This document shows, piece by piece, positions 1-10,689 of a DNA stretch of 64,000 nt; within the stretch, counting starts at the first letter, position 1, and every line of letters starts with the position of its first letter. The stretch spans positions 1-64,000 of the forward strand of contig NW_019774181.1 of the NCBI RefSeq assembly GCF_001039355.2, written 5' to 3'. Origin of the DNA: Lingula anatina (lineage: Eukaryota > Brachiopoda > Lingulata > Lingulida > Lingulidae). The notes below the pieces were generated by a model. That model saw nothing but the letters and a program-made list of their open reading frames with translations. It had not been told where the DNA came from and made no database searches. The translations under genes and the position numbers were made by a program.

Positions 1-645
1 TAGATTTAACTGCAGTTAGCTGTATAGCGTCACTATATACATAATCCGCTGCACGCGCGAAGCTGTTGAACAAAAGGATAGTTCTCTATGGAAGACATTT
101 TGTTTACATAAGTACTCTAAGGGGGCGTGCCTAACCAGGCGACAAGAGGATTAGGCTAGTCACTATATTCCGTCAAATTCGTTTAGCGACCCTATCATTA
201 TCACACTCCCTCTATTGTATTTTCTGACGTTATAATTGTATCTAAACTTCTTACGTTAGATGGAATAAATGCACACATACATAATCTTATGACTGTACAT
301 ACCGTGTTTGTTGGACATAATGCATCCGTCATCATATCACCTCATTTTTACTCATTTTCACTAAACGAGAACCTACGTCTTTCGTACATGTGATTTTCCA
401 AATGCTCATATATAACTGACAACTGGAATTCTATGTGTAGACAGACATTACAGTACTTTCCATTACACTGCCACACTTTAAATTTTAATGATACTTATGG
501 GAACATACATACCAGTACCAGTAGGTTTGCACCAGGAATAAACGCATTTGCAATTTATTTGTTGTAAATGAATTTTCAGTTTTCCTAACATCACATTATA
601 TAGGCAATTATTAAACATCAGTTCCATTCAGTTTTATATCTACTC
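1..645. other. No gene recognised (AT-rich)
   Basis: I see no coding exon, RNA gene or repeat end that I can support here. Open frames are short and show no domain signal. Confidence 0.5.
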
Positions 646-649
646 TCTT

Positions 650-790
650 TTACAGGCCCCAGAGTGATTTTGTTTTTCATCCTGTTCATTTTTCCAACCT
701 GTTAGATCTGCGTAGATCCGTATAAGCCAAATATAAAAAGTGTAGGATCCTTAAATTTAATTGAAATATTGAAAATCTTCTATAATGGAA
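650..790. repeat. Interspersed repeat block, second copy near 35.6 kb
   Basis: About 140 bases beginning near 'caggcccca' and running through 'gtataagccaaatataaa' are matched by 35598-35736 with moderate divergence. The second copy stops at the single N at 35737. Family unknown; seen only by comparison within the window. Confidence 0.55.
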
Positions 791-1000
791 CTGATCATTG
801 ATTATTGATTTATTATTGATCCGAATCACCACCAAAAACTAATCATCTGTTCCTTGGCCCACTTACAGTTCCACTGACAGTTCCTGAAAATTCGATCGAA
901 ATTCATCCATAACTTTTTGAGTTATGTTGATGACAAACAGACAGACAAACAAACAAACAAACAGGAGTGAAAACATAACCTCCTTGGCGGAGGTAATAAA
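781..1000 (-). repeat. Interspersed repeat ending in ACCTCCGCCAAGGAGGT
   Basis: The block ends in 'aacctccttggcggaggt', itself a short palindrome, and contains 'aatcatctgttccttggccc' and a (GACA/AAAC)n stretch. The same sequence occurs in opposite orientation at 26300-26510. It is an old high-copy interspersed repeat with a palindromic end. I see no coding capacity. Confidence 0.65.
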
Positions 1001-1139
1001 GACAACAGAATCAAGTGATAAAGTCTCGACTATTTTTATTAGTACACAAGCATTTGGCCATTAATTCACCCTTCTGTTATAGTTTTTCTTAGCACACTTT
1101 TAAACAGTACATTACCAATTTAAATCGAATGCCTTGAAT

Positions 1140-1310
1140 TATATATGGAATACTTTTTTATACGCCAATCCACAGAAATTTCTTATTACTCGGAGTAAAA
1201 AGAATGAAAGACGCGATTAATTGGTCATATTTCATTAAATACAAAAATTGTTGACGTGATCTTCATACTGCTTGGGTGGAAAAAACTATGGTTATTCAAA
1301 GCTTGTAACC
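1140..1310. repeat. Repeat block shared with 34.3-34.46 kb and 38.0-38.14 kb
   Basis: The string around 'gtgatcttcatactgc' and 'attcaaagctt' recurs at 34317-34455 and 38010-38140. The three copies show moderate substitutions and small indels. The two downstream copies are part of a larger duplicated segment. Confidence 0.55.
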
Positions 1311-1311
1311 T

Positions 1312-1585
1312 AGGGGTGGATCCAGGATTATTTGAAGGGGGGGAGGGGGGTCCGCAAATGCGAAGCCGATCCTTCCCCTCCCCCAGGCGTTTTTGGTATT
1401 TTAAGAGGGGAACGGTGCCATTTTATACGGTTTAGAAATAAGATTCAGCTAGTAAAAATTCTAATATCAAGAGGGGAATATAAGTGTGACTTTTTCAGAA
1501 ATCGAAGGGGGGGGGGGGGGAGATCAGTGGGGGTATTTCCTTTTGTCAGTTGGCTTCTTTGGTTTTGTATATTACCCTCGTTCAA
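1312..1585 (+). mobile_element. GGGGYGGATCCAGG-type repeat, copy 1 (partial)
   Basis: It starts 'ggtggatccaggattatttg' followed by a G-rich run. It shares the interior 'tttagaaataagattcagct' and 'tttttcagaaatcgaaggggg' with the copies at 48218-48633 and 51339-51590. Those copies end 'aaatccgccac', so the family has short inverted ends (GGCGGAT / ATCCGCC). It is a non-autonomous element with no coding capacity. This copy lacks the clear right end. Confidence 0.6.
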
Positions 1586-1942
1586 TTTCTAATTCATGAT
1601 CAATGATTCTCATTTTTGCTAATACTTTTTTGAGCTAAAGGAACATTGAATTTTACATATGGTTACATATGGCTCATAAGTATGTTTAATTTTTCCATAT
1701 GTTCTGAGTTCATTGTTTTCTCCTTTTTGCAATTCTTCCCAAAAATGTGACTTTGTCATTTTTTTATTATTTCTTCCTTTAGATATTGGTGGTTGTGGAT
1801 TTAAGTATGTGTGTTGTTATTTGGGTGGTATACTTCCCAGCATAAAGAAAGATTTGTAGTAGCCCAAAACCAATTCTTTCCCTTTTCTGTCAGCTCCATG
1901 TGGTAAGCTTGTTTGACTAGTCTGTGACTTGGAAGGCTGTCC

Positions 1943-2114
1943 AGTCTTGCACTGTATTTGGACACCAAACTTACAATGTCCAATTTCAGTGGAAGTCGCC
2001 CAAGTTCTGCCCTACAAGCATAATTGTCACAGTCTTGCACTGTATTTGGACACCAAACTTACAATGTCCAAATTCAGTGGAAGTCGCCCAAGTTCTGCCC
2101 TACAAGCATAATTG
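1943..2114. repeat. 88-bp tandem duplication inside the LINE relic
   Basis: 'agtcttgcactgtatttgg' starts at 1943 and again at 2031, and the two copies are nearly identical to their ends. The unit is 88 bases, not a multiple of 3, so it also shifts the old reading frame. Confidence 0.9.
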
Positions 2115-2732
2115 CTGGAAGTTTTCCTAAAACCTAGTGTCCATTTACACATTTTTAAATGTATCTGTTCAAATGGCATTTTATTCAATTTGTGTAGTGT
2201 CATTTTTTTCTATAAGTATCTCTTGTGCCCAAACTTCACAGCCATGTAACATGATTGGTTTTATCATTTGGTCAAAAAGTTTCATGGTTAGTAGGGGTGA
2301 AGAAATTTCTTGAGAATTTAGCACCCCATTTAATGAAAACATAGCTTTGAGGGCCTTTTGTTTGAGGTTTTCCATTGTCAGTTTAAAGGATCCAGTGTTT
2401 GTTAAAATTATTCCCAAGTATCAGAACTGCTTAACTGTTTCTATAGGTCTGTTATTTATGGTAAAAGTATGTGGGTCAATTATTCCGAGCTTATTGAATA
2501 CCATAACTTTAGATTTATTTTCATTTACCTTCAATTTCCATTTCAGACAGTAGTTTTCAAGTTTGTTGAGCAGGGTCTGTAGTCCTTTTGTTTGCGAGAG
2601 TAATACTAGATCGTCAGCGTATAGTGTGTGGACCATAAAGACCATAAACTCTTGTTGAGGTATCATTTATGTGAAGTTCACTTTTTACGTCGTCTATGAA
2701 AATGTTGAAAAGTACTGGACTAAGGTTACCCG

Positions 2733-3075
2733 ATGGACCGGATGGCCTTGTGGTTAGAGTGTCCGCCTCCGGAGCGGGAGGACGTGGGTTCAAATCCCGT
2801 CCGGGGACATACCAGTCCTTTATAAACGGTACCTGCTGTCTCCCCGCTTGGCACTCAGCACTAAGGGGTTGAAGCAGGGGCCTGGTCAGGCAGTGCAGAA
2901 ATGTTATATTAGCTATGAGCGCCTAATATGGCAGCCGAGCTGTATGCTCCCCAGGGAGGTGAGACCGTCTAAGGAGTGCACCAGTGCAAAAATGACCAGG
3001 CTTCCTTGACTTAAATATTCATATATATATGTAATTGTATAACTTCAACCTTCGGGTTGCCATTCTCCAATAAAG

Positions 3076-3122
<47 letters not shown>
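2733..3122 (+). mobile_element. tRNA-derived SINE, tRNA-Arg(CCG)-like head, (ATT)n tail
   Basis: The head (about 2735-2808) folds as a tRNA. It has an A box 'tggccttgtggttagagtg', an anticodon arm with loop CTCCGGA (anticodon CCG) between 'tccgc' and 'gcggg', and a B box 'ggttcaaatcc'. About 260 bases of unrelated body follow, ending 'caataaagattattatt' with an (ATT)n tail at 3078-3121. This is pol III SINE structure: tRNA head, body, simple-repeat tail. It interrupts a LINE RT exactly between two conserved motifs, which dates it after the LINE. Parent tRNA identity is inferred from the anticodon loop alone. Confidence 0.8.
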
Positions 3123-3419
3123 CACCTTGTCGTATGCCAATTTTGGACCAAAATGGTTCAGTGAAGCCAATGTGAACTGATACGCCTAGTCTTGTATTAT
3201 TGTTCATGTACTTTATGAGTTTGTATATTTTGCCTCTGATACCCTGTCTCAGAAGCTTTATAAACAGACCTTTGTGACCTTTGTGTTTGTGACTCTTCTT
3301 AAAACAAAACAAAATATTAATCTCGTGCTTTGTGTAAAGATTTGTTATTAATTGTATGTCTAACTGCGACATTTCCCCCATTGAAAGGCTGTTTTTGCCT
3401 GCAACCAAAACATTTATGT

Positions 3420-4260
3420 AGAGTAAAAGAAAACAAAAGTATTGATGACCAAAACATCACAACTGTGATGTTCGTTTTTTCTTCATTTATTGAAATCTGA
3501 ATATAAATAATATATCGGAAAATGTGACTGCAAGACGTCGTATTCATGAAATAGAAAAAAAAGCCAAGTGTCTGTACCAGTAAATCCAGCGTCGTCTAGT
3601 CTGGTCTAGTAAGACTTGTAATTCCCCACGTAGGACTTCCATTACTAGGCATTCTTCATCCCGATGGCACGAAACCCGGCGTCGGCCTGGCATTCATTAC
3701 TGTTAAAAGGAAAGAAACAAATAACAGTTGAATACACGTCATAAGTATTACAACTGCGTCAAGAACACAACCCCAAACAGACCGAAAAGACCAATATATA
3801 TTAAATTTCACCCCTACCGCATTTTTTACATTGCCACAATTATTCAATATTACTTTTGCATAGCAACTAGGGGGTCTGTGTAATAGATACTTGACCTATC
3901 TAGCGTGACCATTGAAATAGCCCAACACCAATAAGGGGTACCGGAAGAGAGACCAGAATTGATCAGAATTGTGCCGGAAGTGACGTGTAGTGGTGTAAGA
4001 CGTAAAGCTTAGTGGTCATTTTTATCTGGAGGTGAATGGGAATGAAGATGTGGGCTTAGAGAAAAAAACAGTTATTCTAACAACACGGTAAGATAACATT
4101 TTATCTTTATGCATTTAGGGTAGAGGATACTTGTAGAAATAATGGGAGCATGATATGAAAACGTGTGGAATATTTGCATGTATACAGGCAATGATACTGT
4201 TCTCAGCTGGTAAAAAGTATTTTCCCATTTTTCTGCCTCGGGTCGAATAGACGCACATAA
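3420..4260. other. No gene recognised
   Basis: Short open frames only, with no recognisable domain, RNA fold or repeat boundary. The right part may be the decayed 5' half of the Tc1-like relic that follows. Confidence 0.4.
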
Positions 4261-4261
4261 T

Positions 4262-4545
4262 TCGTGGTACGGTATGGTATGTATTGGCTACCATGTTGTA
4301 GGCGAGCTTGCAGTGGTCAACGGGAACATAAACAAAGAGCAATGCATCCAAGTACTGGAAAGGAACTTGTGGGATTCTATCGAGACACCACCCAATTATT
4401 GTCCAGCATGAGAATGCTACTCCACGTACAGTCAATTCAACAGTGGACTGGTACCTGTAATATGCGAACCAGACCCAGACCCCCCATGGCCACCTCAGTC
4501 CCTAGATCAGAACTTCAATGAGAATGAATGTGTGGGATGCCCCGA
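4262..4545 (+). pseudogene. Tc1/mariner transposase relic (C-terminal catalytic part)
   Basis: Plus-strand frames give CIGYHVVGELAVVNGNINKE and ERNLW, then VQHENATPRTV (the second catalytic region, normally QHDNAPPH). A frameshift leads to PPWPPQSLDQNFNENECVG, normally PWP-QSPDLNPIEN-W. These are DD34E transposase motifs in order, with the second aspartate replaced by glutamate in HENA and at least one frameshift. It is dead. I did not find its ends. Confidence 0.6.
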
Positions 4546-4644
4546 TAATGGTTAACTAAGGGACAATCCTACAAACAAAAATGACATCATACTACCCTTA
4601 CTCCGTATGTAGAAAGCCATCACTCCCCATACGTTAGAAACCTG

Positions 4645-5906
4645 GGACCAATTCCATAAAAGCATTCTAACTTAGCATGATACTAGGACTTAGAATGATT
4701 CTAAATCCCTAGTTGTATACTTGTTAGCAATCAACTAATTTCTATTCCATAAAACCAAACTAAGAATCATTCTTACTAGTTGCTTGCTAAGATTTGGCTA
4801 GAATGGTGTATTCATAGGAAAACCACAAAACCACAGGGTCAGTTACGCCAAACAAAAGGCAGTGACAGTGAAAGTTGAGCTGATTGCAGGAATAAATAAA
4901 TAAATAAAGCAAGAATAAAGTTTAGAATCTATTTTGTATGAACAATGCACGTGCTCTGTGTCCATTTAAATGTCCGGTGTAATCCTCCAAATCTGGTTGC
5001 GGCCGCCCTGGTTCGATATCCTCAACCTGTGGTTCATTTCTATCAACTGCTATGTTGTGGAGCACTGCTGTTGCTGCAATTACTTTGCATGTATCTTCAG
5101 GATTCCTCAGTCGACTTTCAAGGTGCAGTATGTGGAATCTTCTCTTCCATCTTCCGATAGTTTGCTCTACCAAAACTCGAGTACACTTATGAGCTGAATT
5201 ATATTATAATGTTGCTCAGATGCAGTCTGTGGGTTTAGAAGATGAGTCATGAGCCACCTGCGGCAAGGATATCCGCTATCTCCAAGAATAAAGGCATCAA
5301 CTGCCCCACTCTCCATTAGATCCCATACTTGGCTACTTCTCAATACCCTGCTATCATGAGCCCCTCCTGGCCATCGTGCCACAATATTTGTGAATTTCCC
5401 CTTGTGGTCACAGATAACTTGCACATTGATTGAATGATATCCTTTTCTGTTCACATAGTCAGCTTCGTAACAGTGAGGGGTGTTAATCCAAATGTGAGTA
5501 CCATCAACGCAACCTATCACACCTGGGAAGTGTATGTTTCTCATCCTATAGAACCCATCTTTGATGTTGGCCATATTTTGTGCATTTGGAAATTCCACAT
5601 AATCCCCAATCCTTGCTGCAAGAGCATTTGATACATGATGAATTGCACGCCCAGCGGTTTGCTCTGCGGAGTTCCACTATTTCTAAAATTCTCCTGGCCA
5701 TCCTTACACCTCGGAGGTGTGGGTAGAAATGAATTAGAATGATACCAGTGATTTAGAAGAGACCCAGACCTACTCTAACTTTAGCATGAAACTTAGAACT
5801 ATACTAGGCTTAGAATGCTTTTATGGAATAGAGTTAGTAGGTAACTAGAGATAGAATGAAGTTTAGCAACCAACTAGGGCTTAGAATGGTTTTATGGAAT
5901 TGGTCC
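4645..5906 (-). mobile_element. PIF/Harbinger element with 3-bp CTG target duplication
   Basis: The left end 'ggaccaattccataaaa' (4645-) is exactly inverted at the right end (to 5906). Both sides carry CTG (4642-4644 and 5907-5909), the CWG-type 3-bp duplication typical of this superfamily. Each end carries two copies of a subterminal word TTCCATAAAA plus CATTCTAA, at about 4652 and 4744 on the left and 5811 and 5880 on the right, with extra TTAGAATG words. At 1262 bp it is much shorter than an autonomous element (two genes, roughly 3 kb). It keeps only a truncated, frameshifted transposase and no Myb-like gene. Confidence 0.9.
4922..5675 (-). pseudogene. HARBI1-like DDE transposase, truncated and frameshifted
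   Basis: The longer minus-strand frame (open from about 5675, Met at 5598) carries GCVDGTHIWI (first catalytic Asp), HDSRVL and GDSGYP (second Asp). The second frame, ending at 4922, carries VEQTIGRWKRRF (catalytic Glu) and TAAVLHNIAVD. The two join only if a small frameshift at about 5190-5198 is allowed, where the reading after EQHYN should continue SAHKCTRVL before VEQTIG. Family members are about 350 residues. This one has roughly 250 and lacks the N-terminal helix-turn-helix region. It would cleave element ends as a nuclease if intact. The frameshift and missing N-terminus make it non-functional. Confidence 0.85.
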
Positions 5907-5909
5907 CTG

Positions 5910-6520
5910 TTTGATACCACGCTCAGACGCCTCAGATGCATCCTCCAATCCTGAGGATACTTTACAAAATACATAAATGTTTTTTTTTTTTTCTTATACA
6001 ATCGTAAGGTTATGCATTGCTTGTACAGTCATTAATGTTTTGTGAAAAACTTATAGAAATTGAAATAAAAACATAGGTTTAGGACATGATTTTCTATATC
6101 CCTTTTTTTCGTTTGGTACAAACATGAATGCATTCCAACAACCAAAGGCCTTTGTAACCCCTCTGTCAGCGCACAAATCTCGGCAATATGTCATTTCCAA
6201 GATGGCGTTGATGGTCTTCCTTCTGCACTTCCCACTGTAAACATATTAGCTCATCCTAACGAATTACTGCATAATGTCTGTCACCAGGGGCTTATATTTC
6301 CAATCCCAATCCCCTGTCAGTAAATGATGAATTTTCCGACGCTAACCTCATGAAAATCAATAGTTTTTGTCCTGTCTCCCTGCATATCCCTGATTATAAT
6401 TCAATTTAGTACTGACATGTCCTCTTTTATGGTAAAAGAGGAGATAGCAGATAGCACAATTTGAAAAGTATTCACAATCAACCAACCCAAGGGACAGTCC
6501 AAACTCCTATTGCACTAAAA
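5910..6520. other. No gene recognised
   Basis: AT-rich sequence with no exon, RNA or repeat boundary that I can support. Confidence 0.4.
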
Positions 6521-6569
6521 ACAAAATTTGGTCATCCTGGATCAATCATATATCAACAACAAATCTGAA

Positions 6570-6830
6570 ACTTTCAAAACTAAGTTATCTAAAATTGTGC
6601 CCTGTACAGCCGGAAAAATTTACCACAAACGCACAAACAAGCTCACCAGCTGGGCAAGCACAAGTTGGTACTTTGGGAGCCTGCCATGGGCATCGCGGGA
6701 GGGGACGTGCCAGAACTAGCTATAGATACGTTAAAGAAGGACACGGAAACCGTTGATAGCAGGAACCTGGCCATGATGTCTGACGAAGATGTACCGGCAT
6801 GTAAGATGTCGGTTGCATTAGAAAAATAAG
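6570..6830 (+). pseudogene. LINE ORF2 C-terminal fragment, copy A
   Basis: A plus-strand frame reads KHKLVLWEPAMGI, then AIDTLKKDTETVDSRNLA and MSDEDV. This resembles the C-terminal end of some non-LTR retrotransposon proteins (LVLWEP-HG-R-RGRP...YIDTLKKDTG...DR-W). A second copy lies at 13140-13291 plus 14766-14850. There is no RT domain nearby, so it is a 3' fragment. The family assignment rests on remembered motif style and is tentative. Confidence 0.4.
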
Positions 6831-6943
6831 AAGACGACCACACAAACTTAAAAACTCACAAATAAATGAGCAGATTTATAGTAATTAAGAAATCACCATA
6901 ATACAAATAACTCTTGAGAGGTGGGGATGGTGACCATTTTTGT

Positions 6944-6948
<5 letters not shown>

Positions 6949-6982
<34 letters not shown>
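6949..6982. repeat. (GA)n microsatellite
   Basis: Uninterrupted GA dinucleotides for about 32 bases. Confidence 0.95.
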
Positions 6983-6983
<1 letters not shown>

Positions 6984-7119
6984 CATACTTACTTGATGCC
7001 GGCCTGGTGGTAGTTTCTGTTACAGTTAAATACACCATATCAGCTAAAAGGTAAAGGTAATTTGAGAATTGCCGAAATAAAATCTTATACAAAACACGGA
7101 TCTAGTGATATAGCGACTG

Positions 7120-7122
<3 letters not shown>

Positions 7123-7171
<49 letters not shown>

Positions 7172-8655
7172 TATATTTCTTAAAACCGCACTACACTAGC
7201 GTCTCAGTGCTGTTTACAGGTAAAATTATCAGGATTACAACTAATTATATATATAATAAAAGCTAAGGTAAAAAACAATTAAAATAATTAAAGCTGGTTA
7301 AATAGTAATGGTCTGAACAATAAAACTTTTTTTCTGATAAAATGAGAAAATATTAATTAAAATACTGTGCAAATAAGAATGTTTTTAAATCTTTTTTAAA
7401 AACCTCAACACTGTCAATAGTCCGAATGTGTGAGGGTAATTGATTCCATAAAATTGGTGCTGAAATTGAAAATGCCCTGTGGCCGTAGGTTTTGGTTGTT
7501 TTTTTTATTATCATTTCTGATAAAACAAGGAGTGGAGGTGGATCTGGTAGACCTGGTGAGACTGGGTGTACTTGGATGTAGCATCGAGTTAAAATATGAG
7601 GGGCATTCACCTCTGGTGAATTTAAAAACAAACAACAGTAATTTAAAAGCAATTCTCTGTCGTAAAGGAAGCCAATGTAGTTCGAATAAAATGGGTGAAA
7701 TGTTTGATCTGAGAGGGATTTTGGTCAGTGTCAGTAGTCGTGCTGCAGCATTTTAGACCGATTGCAATTTTTCAATTTGATAGGTAGGAAGACCATACAG
7801 TAGACTGTTTCCGTAGTCAAGATGTGAAGTTATAAAGGCATGGACAAGCCTCTCCATTTGACTTTTATCAAGGATGTGGGATAGTTTGGAAATTTTTTTA
7901 AGACCATAGAAAGCGGCTTTGCATTTTTTACTGATGTCGGCAGCCACATCGCACCTATTATCAAAAATTACTCCAAGGTTTTTAACCTCATATTTTACCG
8001 TGACTGTACTGTTTCCAATTTCTAATAGTTCTAGTTTTTCCGCATCCTTATAAAAACGAGAAGTAAAGTGAACTACTTCTGTTTTGCCATCATTGAAAAC
8101 AAGTGAATTGGCATTAAGCCATTGGCTCAACTGAATAATACATTTCTGGATAGATGGTATTACATCTGATGGCCTGTCGCAAACAATATAAATTTGTGAG
8201 TCATCTGCATAGAGCATAAGGTTAAAACCGTACTTAGAGACAATGTCCTCAATTGGTGACGTGTAGAGAGTGAGCAGGATGGGGCCAAGTACAGAGCCTT
8301 GTGGTACACCACAAGTTAGTGGTGTTGACGGTGATATGTGAGTGCCTATTGAGACTGATTGTTCACGCTCAGTCAGGTACGATTTGAACCATGCCAATGC
8401 AATACCATCTATACCGAAACGATGTTTTAGTCTGTTGAACAAAATTTCGTGGTTTATTGTGTCAAAGGCTGCAGACAAATCAAGTAATAATAAGACCACT
8501 TGTTTCTGATCATTGAGTGCCAGAAGAATATCATTGTGCACCTTGAGCAGCGCTGTTTCAGTGCTATGATGTGTTCTATATGCCGATTGAACCTTTGCAA
8601 AAAATGGATGAGTATGCAGATAGTCAGTTAGCTGTGGAGACTTCCATCTGTAAAT
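7123..8655 (-). pseudogene. CR1/L2-like LINE, 5'-truncated, with (ATT)n 3' tail
   Basis: On the minus strand the frame from about 8655 reads [33 protein letters not shown], then the RT blocks [30 protein letters not shown] and [10 protein letters not shown], ending at LQSV. There a TAA (about 7751-7753) replaces the usual Gln of LQSVQNAAARL. The frame resumes and then shifts in an A-rich run near 7500, and the C-terminus AFSISAPILWNQLPSHI...DLKTFLF follows in another frame. The 3' end is an (AAT)n run (7123-7169, plus strand), which as (ATT)n is the usual CR1/L2-type tail. One stop, one frameshift and no endonuclease domain show a dead copy. Confidence 0.9.
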
Positions 8656-8659
8656 ATAT

Positions 8660-10680
8660 ATTGATAACGTTTCGCTTTTTATTTTTCAAGATTAATGATT
8701 GCATTTGTAGAGCATATGATTTTGTGGTTATGGCTTTCAAATATAATTTTAATTCGTAGGATAGGGAGGAAAATGTGTTATGCCTGCCCTTAAGGCGACT
8801 AATAGTAAAAGGACCAAAGGCATAGAAACAAAGCCATGGGCTTATAAGTTTTTATAAAAAATTTAAACAAACTTCCCAAAAGGCCAATTAAAGACGGAGA
8901 TTAAGTACAGTGTCCAACGGATGACGCTATAGCGCCAATTTTAGGGGGAAAATGCCGTTTTCAGAATTGGGATTTTCTCTATAACCAAAACAGCTATTCA
9001 AGTGATTCAAAAGGCCTCATAAAGCTGGGTGAAAGCACTTCAACGCGGTACCAGGGAATATTCTTAAACTATTTACTTTTGATTTTATCATCTTTTACGT
9101 TAAATTACCCCATATTTCAAAATGGGTTATTCACTTCAAAAGACAATAACTTTCAAACAAACAATTTCCTCTTCAACCCCTGATATCAGGCTGTAGTCCA
9201 CATTCCCAACAACAATAAGTGCAACTTTAGTAACGATCGGTTGCTCAGATTGTGAGATATACTTGACAGCGATTCACTTATCTCGTCAAAGCTGTTAAAA
9301 CAGCCAAAAACGTTCACAGGTCGGTGAACAGAGCTTATTAGTCAAATGCTTGGCTGGCAAATTTACCTGTTATCGGTTATACGATCAGATGGAACCATTG
9401 CTCATTGTCATCTAAAAATATTTTGTTTGGGTGCTTTGAAAGGGCAGAAAATCATGATTTTGTTACATTTTCCGATCACGCTTTAGACTTGTAAGAGTGA
9501 CGCCATTTTGATTGACAGCTCTGGAGAGGGCCCCAGCCTAGTGATGCCCAGTAGGGTGTCAAGGATATGTAGAAGGAAGCGCTTACAAAGGCGATTACGT
9601 TTGACCGCACTTAAGAGGCGTGAAGTTGCATTTGAACGTTTCAATAGGTCTTCCTAGGCAATCGAGTAATTTTACCTGGGAGATTCCTTCTCTGTTATCG
9701 GCAAAGTGATCGAATGAAACTGTCTGTCGAGAGCAAGTGGTCGTCACTTGTGTTAATACGAGTTTTTGACATTTTGCACGGCACTTGGTTATCGTCAGAT
9801 CAACGGAAAAATCCAGTGATTACTTCTGAGCGGTATCTCTTGAAATGCCAGCTAAGATAAAGGGGAGACGCTCAGCTGCACAAGAATCAGCAGTAAAAGT
9901 GGCTGAGAGAAGGCTTTTGAATAAAATGACAGAGTAGAGTGTGAGTGAGTTTTGAAACCACGAACGTGTTGATTGTAAAAAAGTATCTATTCATATCTTT
10001 TGAAGCATGTAAAAGTTGCGTCGGCATTTTACTGTGTCTAATACCAGATTATGTGGGAGCTACATATACAAACTATAACTTCTGTCAAAAAAACATTTTA
10101 TTGTCTTTCTGTATGCCTACTGACTGATTATGTAAATACTCCGAGGGCTGTTCAAAGTCCTTCAGAATCTTACGAGCGCTCACTCCAAGTAGATTCTCTC
10201 TCTCTCGTCATCTGACTGGACAAATACCGGTTTTCCCCAACCGCCGCGCATACTCTCTTTCAAAATTTTCTTTCTTTCCTCTGGAAATGGACTTTTAACA
10301 CGAACTTTTCTCTTCCCCATAGCGTACTCGACTTCTTCACTGCTTAGCTGATGTAAGACTTATGACCTATTACCGCACACGTAATCTGCTCATTGCAACG
10401 GCCCTTAGTAACAGAGGCGTGGCTTAGTTGTCAGCCTGACTGGGGCGCGTGCCGGTTGAAAAACTCATCAAAAGACACATTTTGCGGTGCAAATTCATGA
10501 AAAAATTATTACATCAAACGTTAGATACTTTTTTGATAAATAGAAACACACGAAAAACTCAAAAACATGATTTTAAGCGTAGTTAACCCTCTTACCGGCC
10601 TTAAAATCTTAGAGGTATCAGAGAGGTGATAACACCATCGGGCATTGTACTACCAGCTAGAGTAAGCACATTAGTAGTAT
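8660..10680. other. No established gene; two small ORFs noted
   Basis: About 2 kb without a recognised gene. Two short frames stand out by composition. 9845-9937 (+) encodes 30 residues (MPAKIKGRRSAAQ...). 10180-10320 (-) encodes 46 basic residues (MGKRKVRVKSPFPEERKK...). Neither is a known domain to me, and both are short enough to be chance. Confidence 0.3.
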
Positions 10681-10689
10681 GGATAACAA

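Larger units (their letters stand above)
1800..3420 (-). pseudogene. Non-LTR retrotransposon reverse transcriptase relic, split by a SINE
   Basis: Minus-strand fragments give ...SKIGIRQGD (near 3121-3170), NLSPVLFNIFIDDV (near 2680-2727), the polymerase motif YADDLVLLS (near 2600) and a C-terminal tail NYACRAELGRLPL (near 2000-2030). These are RT motifs in the right order for a LINE ORF2 read right to left. The reading frame is broken between fragments, and a SINE (2733-3122) sits between the D of GIRQGD and NLSP. An 88-base tandem duplication lies in the C-terminal part. I see no endonuclease domain, so the copy is 5' truncated. The clade (jockey-like superfamily) is inferred from motif style only. 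Confidence 0.8.

Noticed and set aside
2735-2808. tRNA-Arg(CCG) gene
   Set aside because: The tRNA-like fold is followed by a body and an (ATT)n tail and sits inside a LINE, so it is a SINE head and not a tRNA gene.
4115-4435. 106-residue minus frame
   Set aside because: Antisense to the Tc1-like relic, whose plus-strand motifs explain the region better.
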